From JBBKWQ01 sp037969115 (lineage in GTDB: Bacteria; Actinomycetota; Acidimicrobiia; Acidimicrobiales; Ilumatobacteraceae): a DNA stretch of 23,106 nucleotides. The notes under the pieces were generated by a model. That model searched no databases. It was not told the DNA's origin and worked only from the letters and a program-made list of their open reading frames with translations. Position numbers and translations under genes: made by a program. This document shows positions 14,898 to 22,128 of this stretch, one piece after another; positions within the stretch are counted from its first letter, which is position 1; each line of letters opens with the position of its first letter. The stretch covers positions 1 through 23,106 of the forward strand of contig JBBKWQ010000060.1 of NCBI GenBank assembly GCA_037969115.1. Reading direction: 5' to 3'.

Positions 14898-15671
14898 ATG
14901 CGCGTTCTCGTCTGCGTCAAGCGGGTGCCGGCACCCGGAGCACGGATCAACATCGCCGCCGACGGCCTCTCGGTCGACACCGCCAACCTCGGGTTCACGA
15001 TGAGCCCGCACGAAGAGTGCGGCGTCGAGCAGGCCGTGCAGCTCGTCGAGGCCCACGGTGGCGAGTCACACGTCCTCACCCTGGGCATCGCAGAGGCCGA
15101 CGAGCAACTCCGTTACGCGGCGTCGATCGGGGTCGACAAGGCGACGCTGATCAGCGTCGACGCGATGGACTGGGACCCGCAGCGCACCGCCGTGGCGATG
15201 ACCAGCGCGATCCGGTCGATCGAAGCGGCCGACGGTGTGTTCGACGTGATCATCTTCGGCAACGAGTCGGCCGACACCGGCGGGTTCCAGGTCGGCATCC
15301 GCATCGCCCGCGCGCTCGGACGCCCCATGGTGAACGGCATCAAGGGTGTCGACGTTTCCGACGACGGCGCAACGCTCGAAGCGCGCCGCGAGACCGACGC
15401 CGGGTTCGAGGTGTACCGGTTGCCGATGCCGGCGGTGATCGGCGTGAAGGAGGGCATCACCTGGCCGCGATATCCCACGATGCGCGGCCGCCTCGCCTCG
15501 AAGAAACTGGTCGTCGAAGTGCAATCATCCGACGCTGCGCCCGGTGGTCAGGCGAAGGTGCGGCTCAGCCGCCCGGAAGAAATCGTCGCCGAGACGGTCA
15601 TCCTCGGCCACGGCCCGGAAGCAGCGGGTCGAGCCGTCGAACTCTTGCAGGAACTGGGGTTGATCTCATGA
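14898..15671 (+). CDS. etfB: Electron transfer flavoprotein beta subunit
   Basis: This is a 257-residue ETF beta subunit. It opens MRVLVCVKRVPAPGARI. It has FTMSPHEECGVEQAVQL, the AMP-binding region ESADTGGFQVG, and the C-terminal PAVIGVKEGITWPRYPT with GRLASKK. These are all standard ETF-beta positions. It begins 8 nt after the dehydrogenase stop and ends in an ATGA overlap with etfA, so the three genes form one operon. I infer a dedicated ETF for the amine dehydrogenase, as opposed to the general ETF that would serve the FadE enzyme at 4693. Confidence 0.93.
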   Translation: MRVLVCVKRVPAPGARINIAADGLSVDTANLGFTMSPHEECGVEQAVQLVEAHGGESHVLTLGIAEADEQLRYAASIGVDKATLISVDAMDWDPQRTAVAMTSAIRSIEAADGVFDVIIFGNESADTGGFQVGIRIARALGRPMVNGIKGVDVSDDGATLEARRETDAGFEVYRLPMPAVIGVKEGITWPRYPTMRGRLASKKLVVEVQSSDAAPGGQAKVRLSRPEEIVAETVILGHGPEAAGRAVELLQELGLIS

Positions 15672-16642
15672 GCATCCTCGTCGTCGTCGAACACGACCGT
15701 GGCGTTCTCGCTGACGCTTCGCTCGAAGCCCTGACATTCGGCCGAGACGTCGCCAGTCAACTCGACACGTCCGTCGAGGCGTTGCTCATCGGTGCCGACG
15801 CTGCCGGGCTCGCGGACGAGTGCGCTCGATACGGCGCCGCCGTGGTGCATCACGCAACTGACGCGTTGCTCACCGAGTACGGACCGGACGCCTGGGGTGC
15901 TGTCGTCGCTGCCGCGGCGCGTGTGCTCACGCCACACGGCATCGTCGCGAGCGGTACCGATCGTGGGAACGAAGTGCTTGCACATGCTGCGGCCGAACTC
16001 GATCTGCCGTTCGTGGCGAACTGCCTCGACGTGACGGCGGCCGGTGCCGACTGGGAACTCACCCGGGTGCAGTGGGGTGGCTCGCTCAACGAGGACGCCC
16101 GCCTCACGTCATCACTCCCGATCGTTTCGGTCGCTCACCATGCGGTCGAGGCGGTGAAGAGTGATGCCGGTGCAACCGCAACGCTGACTCCGTTCGACAT
16201 CACTCTCGACGAGTCGGTCGCGGTCACGATGGTGAAAGACCGCGTCGTGCTGTCAGAGGGTGTCACGCTGGCGACGGCGCCCGTGGTGGTCGGTGGAGGT
16301 CGCGGGGTCGGCAACGCCGATGGCTTCGCCGTGCTCGAAGCCCTGGCCGGCAAGCTCGGCGGTGTGGTGGGGTGCAGCCGTGCGGTCACGAACAACGGGT
16401 GGCGCCCGCACAGCGACCAGGTCGGCCAGACCGGCACCCGAATTGCTCCCCAGCTGTACATCCCGTGCGGCATCAGCGGCGCGATCCAGCACTGGGTCGG
16501 CGCCAAGGCGGCGAAGAAGATCCTCGCGATCAACACCGATCCTGACGCCAACATGGTGGTCAAGGCCGACTACGCGATCATCGGCGACCTCTTCGAGGTC
16601 GTCCCCGCGATCACTGCACTCCTCGACGACGCAAGTCCCTGA
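15668..16642 (+). CDS. etfA: Electron transfer flavoprotein alpha subunit
   Basis: This is a 324-residue ETF alpha subunit that holds FAD and passes electrons to ETF:quinone oxidoreductase. The C-terminal FAD domain shows VVGGGRGVGN, GCSRAVTNNGWRP, the signature QVGQTGTRIAPQLYIPCGIS and SGAIQHWVGAK, and KADYAIIGDL. Two places depart from the usual form: TNNGW where most have VDxGW, and AINTDPDANMV where most have AINxDPxAPIF. The N-terminal domain is weakly conserved, as expected. It overlaps etfB by ATGA. The departures may mark a specialised ETF branch tied to amine dehydrogenases (inference). Confidence 0.92.
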   Translation: MSILVVVEHDRGVLADASLEALTFGRDVASQLDTSVEALLIGADAAGLADECARYGAAVVHHATDALLTEYGPDAWGAVVAAAARVLTPHGIVASGTDRGNEVLAHAAAELDLPFVANCLDVTAAGADWELTRVQWGGSLNEDARLTSSLPIVSVAHHAVEAVKSDAGATATLTPFDITLDESVAVTMVKDRVVLSEGVTLATAPVVVGGGRGVGNADGFAVLEALAGKLGGVVGCSRAVTNNGWRPHSDQVGQTGTRIAPQLYIPCGISGAIQHWVGAKAAKKILAINTDPDANMVVKADYAIIGDLFEVVPAITALLDDASP

Positions 16643-16673
16643 CCATGCAGAAGGTCGGAACGACTGTGCCCGT

Positions 16674-16702
16674 TTGACGCGGCGACGTAACGAACGTACC
16701 CT
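16674..16702 (+). promoter_or_regulatory. Putative promoter of the M28 peptidase gene
   Basis: TTGACG (16674-16679) and TACCCT (16697-16702) are spaced 17 bp. Transcription would start near 16709, leaving a leader of about 45 nt that contains the strong ribosome binding site AGGAGGGG (16739-16746). Confidence 0.5.
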
Positions 16703-16753
16703 GGCGCCGAACCCGGCCCGTTTGGCGGTCGGATCACTAGGAGGGGACCTACC

Positions 16754-18286
16754 TTGCGTAGAACTGCCATATTCGGCCTGTTCGCGCTCCTTGCGAGCGC
16801 GATTCCGGTCAGCGTAGCCACGGCTGCCAACAGCACCAGCTGTAGCAACCAGACGAACAACACCTACAAGAAACTGCTCGATTGCACCACGCTCGATGGG
16901 GCACGGGAACACCAGGCCGCGCTGCAGGCGATCGCCGATGAGAACAACGGCATCAGGACGTCCGGTACTCCCGGATACGACCAGTCGGCCGCTTATGCCG
17001 CCGGTGTGTTCGAAGAAGCCGGGTATGACGTCACGGTGCAGGACTTCCAGTTCCAGACGTTCATCACGCTGTCGCCGACCGTTCTCGAACAGGTCGCACC
17101 ATCCGCGGGCCCCATCGTCACCAGCGTCATGTCGTATTCAGGCAGTGGCGACGTGACGGCGCCGGTGAGCACCGTCAGCCCGATCACCGGTTGCAACGCT
17201 GCGGATTTCGGCACGTTCCCAGCGGGCAACATCGCCTTGATCAGCCGTGGAGCCTGCTCGTTTGCGTTGAAGGCCACCAACGCCTTCAACGCCGGAGCAG
17301 TTGGTGTCGTGATCTACAACAACATTCCCGGCCCCCTGAACGGAACATTGTCGAGCACGTTCAGCCTCGACATTCCCGTCACGGCAGTCACGGCAGACGT
17401 CGGTCAGCAACTCGCTGCGACCTCGGGGCTCATCCTTCGTTTGAAGGCCGACACATTCCGAGGCCAGGCGACGACCAGCAACGTGATCGCCGAGACGCCG
17501 GGCGGCAATCCCGACAACGTGGTGATGGTCGGTGCCCACCTCGACTCGGTGAACGCCGGTCCGGGTATCCAGGACAACGGTTCGGGCTCCGCCGCGATCC
17601 TCGAGGTTGCGCAGAACATCGCGAAGTCGAACAACGTCAACAAGATCAGGTTCGCGTTGTGGGGAGCTGAAGAATCCGGCCTCGTTGGGTCGACGCATTA
17701 CGTCAGCACCCTGCCCCAGGCGGAACAAGACAAGATTGCGTTGTACCTCAACTTCGACATGATCGGTTCGCCGAACAGCGTGTTCTTCGTCTACGACGGC
17801 GACGACTCCGACATGACCGGCGCACCCGCCGGCCCCGTCGGTTCGGCGGCAATCGAGAAGACGTTCGAGACCTTCTACATGCAGAAGGGACAGTCGTTCA
17901 AGGGAACCGACTTCTCAGGTCGGTCCGACTACGGCCCGTTCATCGCCGTCGGAATCCCGTCGGGTGGTCTGTTCACGGGTGCCGAAGGCATCAAGACCCT
18001 TGAAGAGGCTGCGATCTGGGGCGGCACTGCCGGACTCCAGTACGACCCGTGTTATCACCTCGCATGTGACACGTACGACAACATCAACCTCGTCGCCTAC
18101 GACGTGAACGTCGACGCGGTTGCGTACGCCACCTTGAAGTACGCGTACTCGACCGAAACGGTGAACGGGGTCAAGGGCAAGAAGCTTCCCGGCTCGTCGT
18201 CGGTCGGCTCGGGCAACTCGAATGCAGCCGGTTACCCCGGCGGCTCTTCGGGCGGCCTGCACGTCGACACTCACGACACCGAATAG
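16754..18286 (+). CDS. Secreted M28 family zinc aminopeptidase with PA domain
   Basis: This is a 510-residue exported peptidase. A signal peptide (basic RR, hydrophobic core, SVATA, cleavage near residue 24-25) opens the protein. A PA domain is inserted at about 110-220 (GCNAADFGTF, ALISRGACSFALKATNA, GAVGVVIYNN). The M28 metal-site residues are complete: H262 (GAHLDS), D274 (IQDNGSGS), catalytic E306 and ligand E307 (GAEESG), D335 (NFDMIGS), and H435 (CYHLACD). Overall layout resembles Streptomyces griseus-type aminopeptidases with a PA insertion. A Gly/Ser-rich tail closes it. The start is TTG 16754, supported by AGGAGGGG about 7 nt upstream. It stands alone between the ETF genes and a strong hairpin. 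Likely role: extracellular peptide scavenging. Confidence 0.92.
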   Translation: MRRTAIFGLFALLASAIPVSVATAANSTSCSNQTNNTYKKLLDCTTLDGAREHQAALQAIADENNGIRTSGTPGYDQSAAYAAGVFEEAGYDVTVQDFQFQTFITLSPTVLEQVAPSAGPIVTSVMSYSGSGDVTAPVSTVSPITGCNAADFGTFPAGNIALISRGACSFALKATNAFNAGAVGVVIYNNIPGPLNGTLSSTFSLDIPVTAVTADVGQQLAATSGLILRLKADTFRGQATTSNVIAETPGGNPDNVVMVGAHLDSVNAGPGIQDNGSGSAAILEVAQNIAKSNNVNKIRFALWGAEESGLVGSTHYVSTLPQAEQDKIALYLNFDMIGSPNSVFFVYDGDDSDMTGAPAGPVGSAAIEKTFETFYMQKGQSFKGTDFSGRSDYGPFIAVGIPSGGLFTGAEGIKTLEEAAIWGGTAGLQYDPCYHLACDTYDNINLVAYDVNVDAVAYATLKYAYSTETVNGVKGKKLPGSSSVGSGNSNAAGYPGGSSGGLHVDTHDTE

Positions 18287-18304
18287 TCCGAAACGTTCGT
18301 CACT

Positions 18305-18346
18305 GCCGCTGCCCGGCCGATCTGTCACGATCGGTCGGGCAGCGGC
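18305..18346 (+). terminator. Strong GC-rich hairpin after the M28 peptidase gene
   Basis: Arm GCCGCTGCCCGGCCGATC (18305-18322) pairs with GATCGGTCGGGCAGCGGC (18329-18346) over 18 bp with a single G-T wobble, leaving the 6-nt loop TGTCAC. It begins 19 nt after the stop codon. No U-tract follows, which is common for actinobacterial terminators. Confidence 0.75.
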
Positions 18347-18473
18347 GCGACGTGCCGAAGCTGGACGCTTGACGCCGTCCGCGGTGTGACGTTGTTCCCT
18401 GGCGGGCCGACGCCTTGGGAGCTGACGATGGTTGCGTGGACAGCGGTGAGAATTCTGTATCGCGGCGCGGCCG
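18347..18473. other. Upstream region of the cation exchanger gene
   Basis: This 127-bp stretch has no clear promoter. A ribosome-binding-like GGGAG (18418-18422) precedes an ATG at 18428, but that ATG is in a different frame from the exchanger. TTGACG at 18369-18374 lacks a convincing -10 partner. The region may hold a short leader peptide, or the exchanger start may be misread. Confidence 0.3.
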
Positions 18474-19406
18474 GTGCTGATCCTCTCGGCCGCTGTGCTC
18501 ATAGTGGGCATTGCGGTTGCCGCTCTGGCGAGCCGTCGTGCGGTCGTTGCAGCATTGGCGGTGTCGGAAGGCATGGGGATCTCGCCGGGCCTCGTGGGCG
18601 TCACCGTCATGGCGGTGGGCACCGACCTGCCAGAGATCGCGAATTCCCTGGCAGCAGCCCTCACCGGGCATGGCGACGTCAATGTCGGCGACTCGGCCGG
18701 CTCGACGCTCACGCAGGTGACCTTGATCCTGGGGATCCTGTGCGTGATCGCCCGACCGATTCCAACGGACCGACGCATGGTCGTTCCCGTCGGTGCTGCC
18801 ACCGTCGCAGCGATGCTGCTCACGGCGATTCTGCTGGCCGACGAGCGGTTCGGCCAACTCGACGGGCTCGTGCTCGTCGCGATCTGGGCCATCAGCATGG
18901 TCGCGTTGGGATATCAGGACTCGCCCGTGGAGTCATCGAGTCGCGACCGTCGACCGGTTGCTCGTTCGGTCGTGGTCGTGCTCGCCTGGCTCGCCGTCGT
19001 TGCGGTCGCGGCGACGGCCGTGGTCCAAGCGTTCATCCGTCTCACCGATGCGCTCGGCGTGCCCGAACTGATCGCCAGCAGCGTGGTGCTGGCACTCGGC
19101 ACGTCGCTCCCTGAACTGATCGTCGACTTCACGGCACTTCGGCGCGGGGTTGCGGCACTGGCGATCGGGGACCTGTTCGGCTCATCGCTCGTCGACGCGA
19201 CGTTGTCGATCGGCATCGGTCCGATGTTTCGTGCGACCACGGTCTCGTCCGGTGCCAGCTCGGTCTGCCTCGTCGTAGCGGTGGGCGTGATGCTCGCCAC
19301 GATCATTGCGGCTCGGCGAAAGAACCACGGCCTTCAATCGGCGGCGGCGCTGATGCTCACCTACGTCGGCGCGTTCACGGCGCTCGTTTTCGTCACTTCG
19401 ATCTGA
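18474..19406 (+). CDS. CaCA superfamily Ca2+(Na+)/cation antiporter
   Basis: This 310-residue polytopic membrane protein has about ten transmembrane segments in two inverted halves. The two alpha-repeats are visible. The first has VGVTVMAVGTDLPEIANSL followed by VGDSAGSTLTQVTLILG. The second has VLALGTSLPELIVDF followed by IGDLFGSSLVDATLSIG. These are the GTxLPE and G(D/N)xxGS motifs of sodium/calcium exchangers such as YrbG. The first repeat has Asp for Ser in GTSLPE and Thr for Asn after GS, so the transported ion is uncertain. GTG 18474 is the only start after an in-frame stop at 18447 that keeps the first membrane helix, but it lacks a ribosome binding site. The central loop (about 149-163, SPVESSSRDRR) is hydrophilic. 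Confidence 0.85.
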   Translation: MLILSAAVLIVGIAVAALASRRAVVAALAVSEGMGISPGLVGVTVMAVGTDLPEIANSLAAALTGHGDVNVGDSAGSTLTQVTLILGILCVIARPIPTDRRMVVPVGAATVAAMLLTAILLADERFGQLDGLVLVAIWAISMVALGYQDSPVESSSRDRRPVARSVVVVLAWLAVVAVAATAVVQAFIRLTDALGVPELIASSVVLALGTSLPELIVDFTALRRGVAALAIGDLFGSSLVDATLSIGIGPMFRATTVSSGASSVCLVVAVGVMLATIIAARRKNHGLQSAAALMLTYVGAFTALVFVTSI

Positions 19407-19547
19407 TCGGTTGCCATGGCGATCGGCATTGCGAATGACCTTGTCCTCTAATCGCTCAGGTGCTCACCGGGGACGATGGAGGCGCGTCGGCGTGAAGTGA
19501 CTTTCGTGGCCCGACTTCGAAGACCAAGGAATTTGACGGAGGAGACG

Positions 19548-20483
19548 ATGACTACGTTCTCGAACGTGTTGTACGTGCCGCTGGGTCGACGCGACAACGC
19601 CGCGGCGCTCCGTCGAGTGCACGACCTGGTCGCTCGAGATCACCGGTTCCTGTCCGTGCTGGCCGTCGTGCCGGAGGCGTCGCGTCTCCAACGACTCCTC
19701 ACGCCCCACGACACGGAAGAAGCGATCCAACACCGGCTCTGCGACGAAGTCGAACGCGATCTCCATGCCTGGTGCCGACGTGGAATCGGCGATCGAACTC
19801 CGGTCGACGTCGACATTCGGGTCGAAACCGGGCACCCCGTGACCACCGTCATCGGCCGGGCGCTCGCGGGCCGGCACGATCTGCTCGTGCTCGGTGCCGA
19901 TGCCGCCGACGGAGCAGTCGACGCCATTGTGGCCAGGCTGCAACGAAAGAGTCCGTGCGCCGTGTGGGTGCTCCGTCCGAGCCGAGCCCGTCACCGCCGA
20001 ATCCTCGCAGCCGTCGATGTCGACCCCACCCACGACGATCTGAACCCACCCATCGTCGAAGCGGCCTGCTGGTTGGCAGCTCCCGGCGACGAGGTTCACG
20101 TCGTGACGGCTTGGGAGCTGTACGGCGAGTCGACCCTGCGTCACAGTCCGTTCCTCGCTGGCGGCACCGATGTCACAGCGCTGCGCGAGCGGTGCGAGCA
20201 GGAGCATCGCTCGGCGTTGGCCGACCTCGTGGCTCGGTACCCGAACCCGCCTGTCCCGATCATCGAGCACGTCGTCAATGGCCCCGCTGCATCGGTGATC
20301 GGCGAGTTGGTCCGTCGGCACCGGATCAATCATGTGGTGATGGGAACGCTCGCTCGGACGGGAATACCCGGCCTGCTGATCGGCAACACCGCAGAACAAC
20401 TCCTGACCGAGATTCCGGTGTCGATCCTGACGGTCAAACCACCGGGGTTCGTGAGCCCCGTCGTGCCGAGTTCGGGTGGGTGA
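19548..20483 (+). CDS. Universal stress protein with two tandem Usp domains
   Basis: This 311-residue cytoplasmic protein has two Usp folds (about 5-147 and 150-300), like UspE. The second domain keeps the ATP-binding signature MGTLARTGIPGLLIGNTAEQ (G-x2-G-x9-G-N/T) and ends VSILTVKPPG. The first has LVLGADAADGAV and SPCAVWVLRP, with the nucleotide loop eroded. ATG 19548 is supported by a strong GGAGGAG ribosome binding site (about 19538-19544); the frame remains open to ATG 19476 but that start has no such site. It lies 141 bp after the exchanger, so an own promoter is possible. Role: stress or energy-state response; the target is unknown. Confidence 0.9.
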   Translation: MTTFSNVLYVPLGRRDNAAALRRVHDLVARDHRFLSVLAVVPEASRLQRLLTPHDTEEAIQHRLCDEVERDLHAWCRRGIGDRTPVDVDIRVETGHPVTTVIGRALAGRHDLLVLGADAADGAVDAIVARLQRKSPCAVWVLRPSRARHRRILAAVDVDPTHDDLNPPIVEAACWLAAPGDEVHVVTAWELYGESTLRHSPFLAGGTDVTALRERCEQEHRSALADLVARYPNPPVPIIEHVVNGPAASVIGELVRRHRINHVVMGTLARTGIPGLLIGNTAEQLLTEIPVSILTVKPPGFVSPVVPSSGG

Positions 20484-20495
20484 GCGGCGTCGATG

Positions 20496-21470
20496 TCATG
20501 CGGGTTCCTTGAGTGCGGTCATGTGTGATGGGGCCGCGACCGGCTGACGCAGGCGAGCTCGAGCGAGCTCGATCCGGCTGGCCGAGTCGGCGACGACTCG
20601 CGTCCGGGCGGAGCGCGTGTGGTCGCGTCGGGTTTGGCCGAGCACGACGGCGGTGACGATCAGCGCAATGCCGGCCAGTTGTCCGCCGGTGAGGTTTTGG
20701 TCGAGAGCTATCCAGCCGACGACGGCGGCGACCAGGGGGCTGAGCAGGCCGAGGATGCTGACCTGGGCAACTGCGAGGTTTTGAATTCCTCGGAACCACA
20801 GGCTGTATGCGATCGCAGTGCCGAAGATGGCCAGCCAGGCGAACCCCGCCAGGTTCGTGGCTGTCAGTGTCGGGGGTGGACCCTCGACGGCAACGGTGAG
20901 CGGGAGGAGAACGAGACCGCCGGCGATGAGCTGCCACGAGGTGAACGCGAGCAGTCCGACGGGCCGACCCCAATGTTTGGTGAGGACGACTCCGGTTGCC
21001 ATGCAGATGGTGCCGGCCAGTCCGGCGCCGATGCCGAGCGGGTCGAGTTGAGCGTCGGCACGCAGTACGAGTAGCCCGACGCCGACGACACCGAGCGTCC
21101 CTGCCCCCAAGATCGTCTTGGTCAGGCGCTCGTTCAGGAACGTGGCCGCGAGCGCTGCGGCAACGAGTGGTTGGACGGCGCCGAGTGTCGCGGCGATCCC
21201 GCCGGGGAGTCGGAACGCTGCGACGAACAGGAGGGCGAAGAACGCTCCGATGTTGAGCGTGCCGAGCACGGCGGCCTTGGCCCACCACGATCCCGTGGGT
21301 CGCACGCGGGTGTACATCGCCAAGGCGATCCCGGCGGGGAGCGCACGCAGCAGTCCTGCGAGGAGCGGCCGTCCCGCGGGGAGCATCTCGGTGGAAACGA
21401 AGTAGGTGGTACCCCAGGCCATCGGCGTCAGTGCGGTGACGAGGATGATCGACAGCTTGCGGCTGTTCAT
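20496..21470 (-). CDS. EamA (DMT superfamily) exporter
   Basis: This 324-residue integral membrane protein has ten predicted helices in two EamA repeats. The first repeat begins ALTPMAWGTTYFVSTEML and includes LRALPAGIALAM and PLVAAALAATFLNERLTK. The second has GFAWLAIFGTAIAYSLWF and LGLLSPLVAAVVGWIALDQ with its terminal GIALIVTAVVLGQ. RhtA/YdcZ-like drug or metabolite exporters look like this. An Arg-rich soluble tail of about 45 residues follows. ATG 21470 begins just before the first helix; GTG 21518 would add 16 Arg-rich residues and cannot be excluded. It is divergent from a MarR gene and most likely under its control. The substrate is unknown. Confidence 0.88.
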   Translation of the reverse strand: MNSRKLSIILVTALTPMAWGTTYFVSTEMLPAGRPLLAGLLRALPAGIALAMYTRVRPTGSWWAKAAVLGTLNIGAFFALLFVAAFRLPGGIAATLGAVQPLVAAALAATFLNERLTKTILGAGTLGVVGVGLLVLRADAQLDPLGIGAGLAGTICMATGVVLTKHWGRPVGLLAFTSWQLIAGGLVLLPLTVAVEGPPPTLTATNLAGFAWLAIFGTAIAYSLWFRGIQNLAVAQVSILGLLSPLVAAVVGWIALDQNLTGGQLAGIALIVTAVVLGQTRRDHTRSARTRVVADSASRIELARARLRQPVAAPSHMTALKEPA

Positions 21471-21517
21471 GATGACGGGCACCGTGCGGTGCGAACGCCT
21501 CGGTCGGCGGAGTTGCA

Positions 21518-21595
21518 CATATCTCTTGACATGGAGAGAACTCTACGGACCTCATTATCTCTACGTCAAGAGATTTCTCTCCACGTTGAGATATG
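21518..21595. promoter_or_regulatory. Repeat-rich divergent control region of the EamA/MarR pair
   Basis: Three related sites are packed into 78 bp. Site 1 (21518-21540) opens CATATCTC and ends GGAGAGAA. Site 3 (21575-21595) is its near mirror image, TTCTCTCC through GAGATATG; its arms are exact reverse complements of site 1, with a 5-nt instead of 7-nt centre. Site 2 is the palindrome ATCTCT (21557-21562), ACGTCA, AGAGAT (21569-21574). The sites overlap a plus-strand TTGACA (21526-21531), a minus-strand TTGACG (21569-21564) and a minus-strand TAGAGT (21545-21540) at 18-bp spacing. MarR binding would control both genes. Confidence 0.65.
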
Positions 21596-21609
21596 GGTAT
21601 CGTTGGGGC

Positions 21610-22110
21610 ATGAATCCGGATCATGTCGACGAGATCGTCGAGCAATGGAACCGTGAACGTCCCGACGTCGACGTGTCGGGCATGGCGATCATCGGCCGGA
21701 TCACCCGCTTGCATCAGGTGATTCGTCCGCAGTTGAACACTGTCTTTGCCGAACATGACCTCGAATCCTGGGAGTTCGATGTCCTTGCCACCCTGGTCCG
21801 CAATGGAGCGCCCCATCAGCTCACGCCCGGTGAGCTGCTCGACTCGATGATGATCACATCTGGGGCGATGACCAATCGGATCGACCGTCTCCAGGAACGC
21901 GGCTTCGTGAAGAGGGTCAAGAGTCCCGACGATGGACGTCAGGTACTCGTCACTCTCACACCGCAAGGGATGGACAAGCTCGACGCCGCCTTGATCGACC
22001 ATGCCGCCAACGAACGCCGCATCATCGACGCGCTCACCGACACCGAGTACGAGCAGCTCGTCGATCTCCTCCGCATCCTCCACCTCACGGTTGTCGACCA
22101 ACAAGCCTGA
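21610..22110 (+). CDS. MarR family transcriptional regulator
   Basis: This is a 166-residue winged-helix regulator. Helices for dimerisation lie at both ends. The DNA-binding part (about 50-120) has WEFDVLATLVRNG, the recognition helix ITSGAMTNRIDRLQERGFV and the wing SPDDGRQVLVTLTPQG with the conserved DGR. ATG 21610 lies 6 nt after a TANNNT box (TATCGT, 21598-21603), which suggests leaderless expression; GGGG at 21605-21608 is too close for a normal ribosome site. The frame is open upstream to 21406 but crosses the control region. It is divergent from the EamA exporter, the usual arrangement of a MarR repressor and an efflux pump. The effector is unknown. Confidence 0.9.
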   Translation: MNPDHVDEIVEQWNRERPDVDVSGMAIIGRITRLHQVIRPQLNTVFAEHDLESWEFDVLATLVRNGAPHQLTPGELLDSMMITSGAMTNRIDRLQERGFVKRVKSPDDGRQVLVTLTPQGMDKLDAALIDHAANERRIIDALTDTEYEQLVDLLRILHLTVVDQQA

Positions 22111-22128
22111 AGCCGACGACGACGGGTC

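Noticed and set aside
20434..22104. Minus-strand open frame of 556 codons spanning the EamA gene, control region and MarR gene
   Set aside because: It runs across two well supported genes in other frames and the promoter region; the translation is Arg/His-rich noise.
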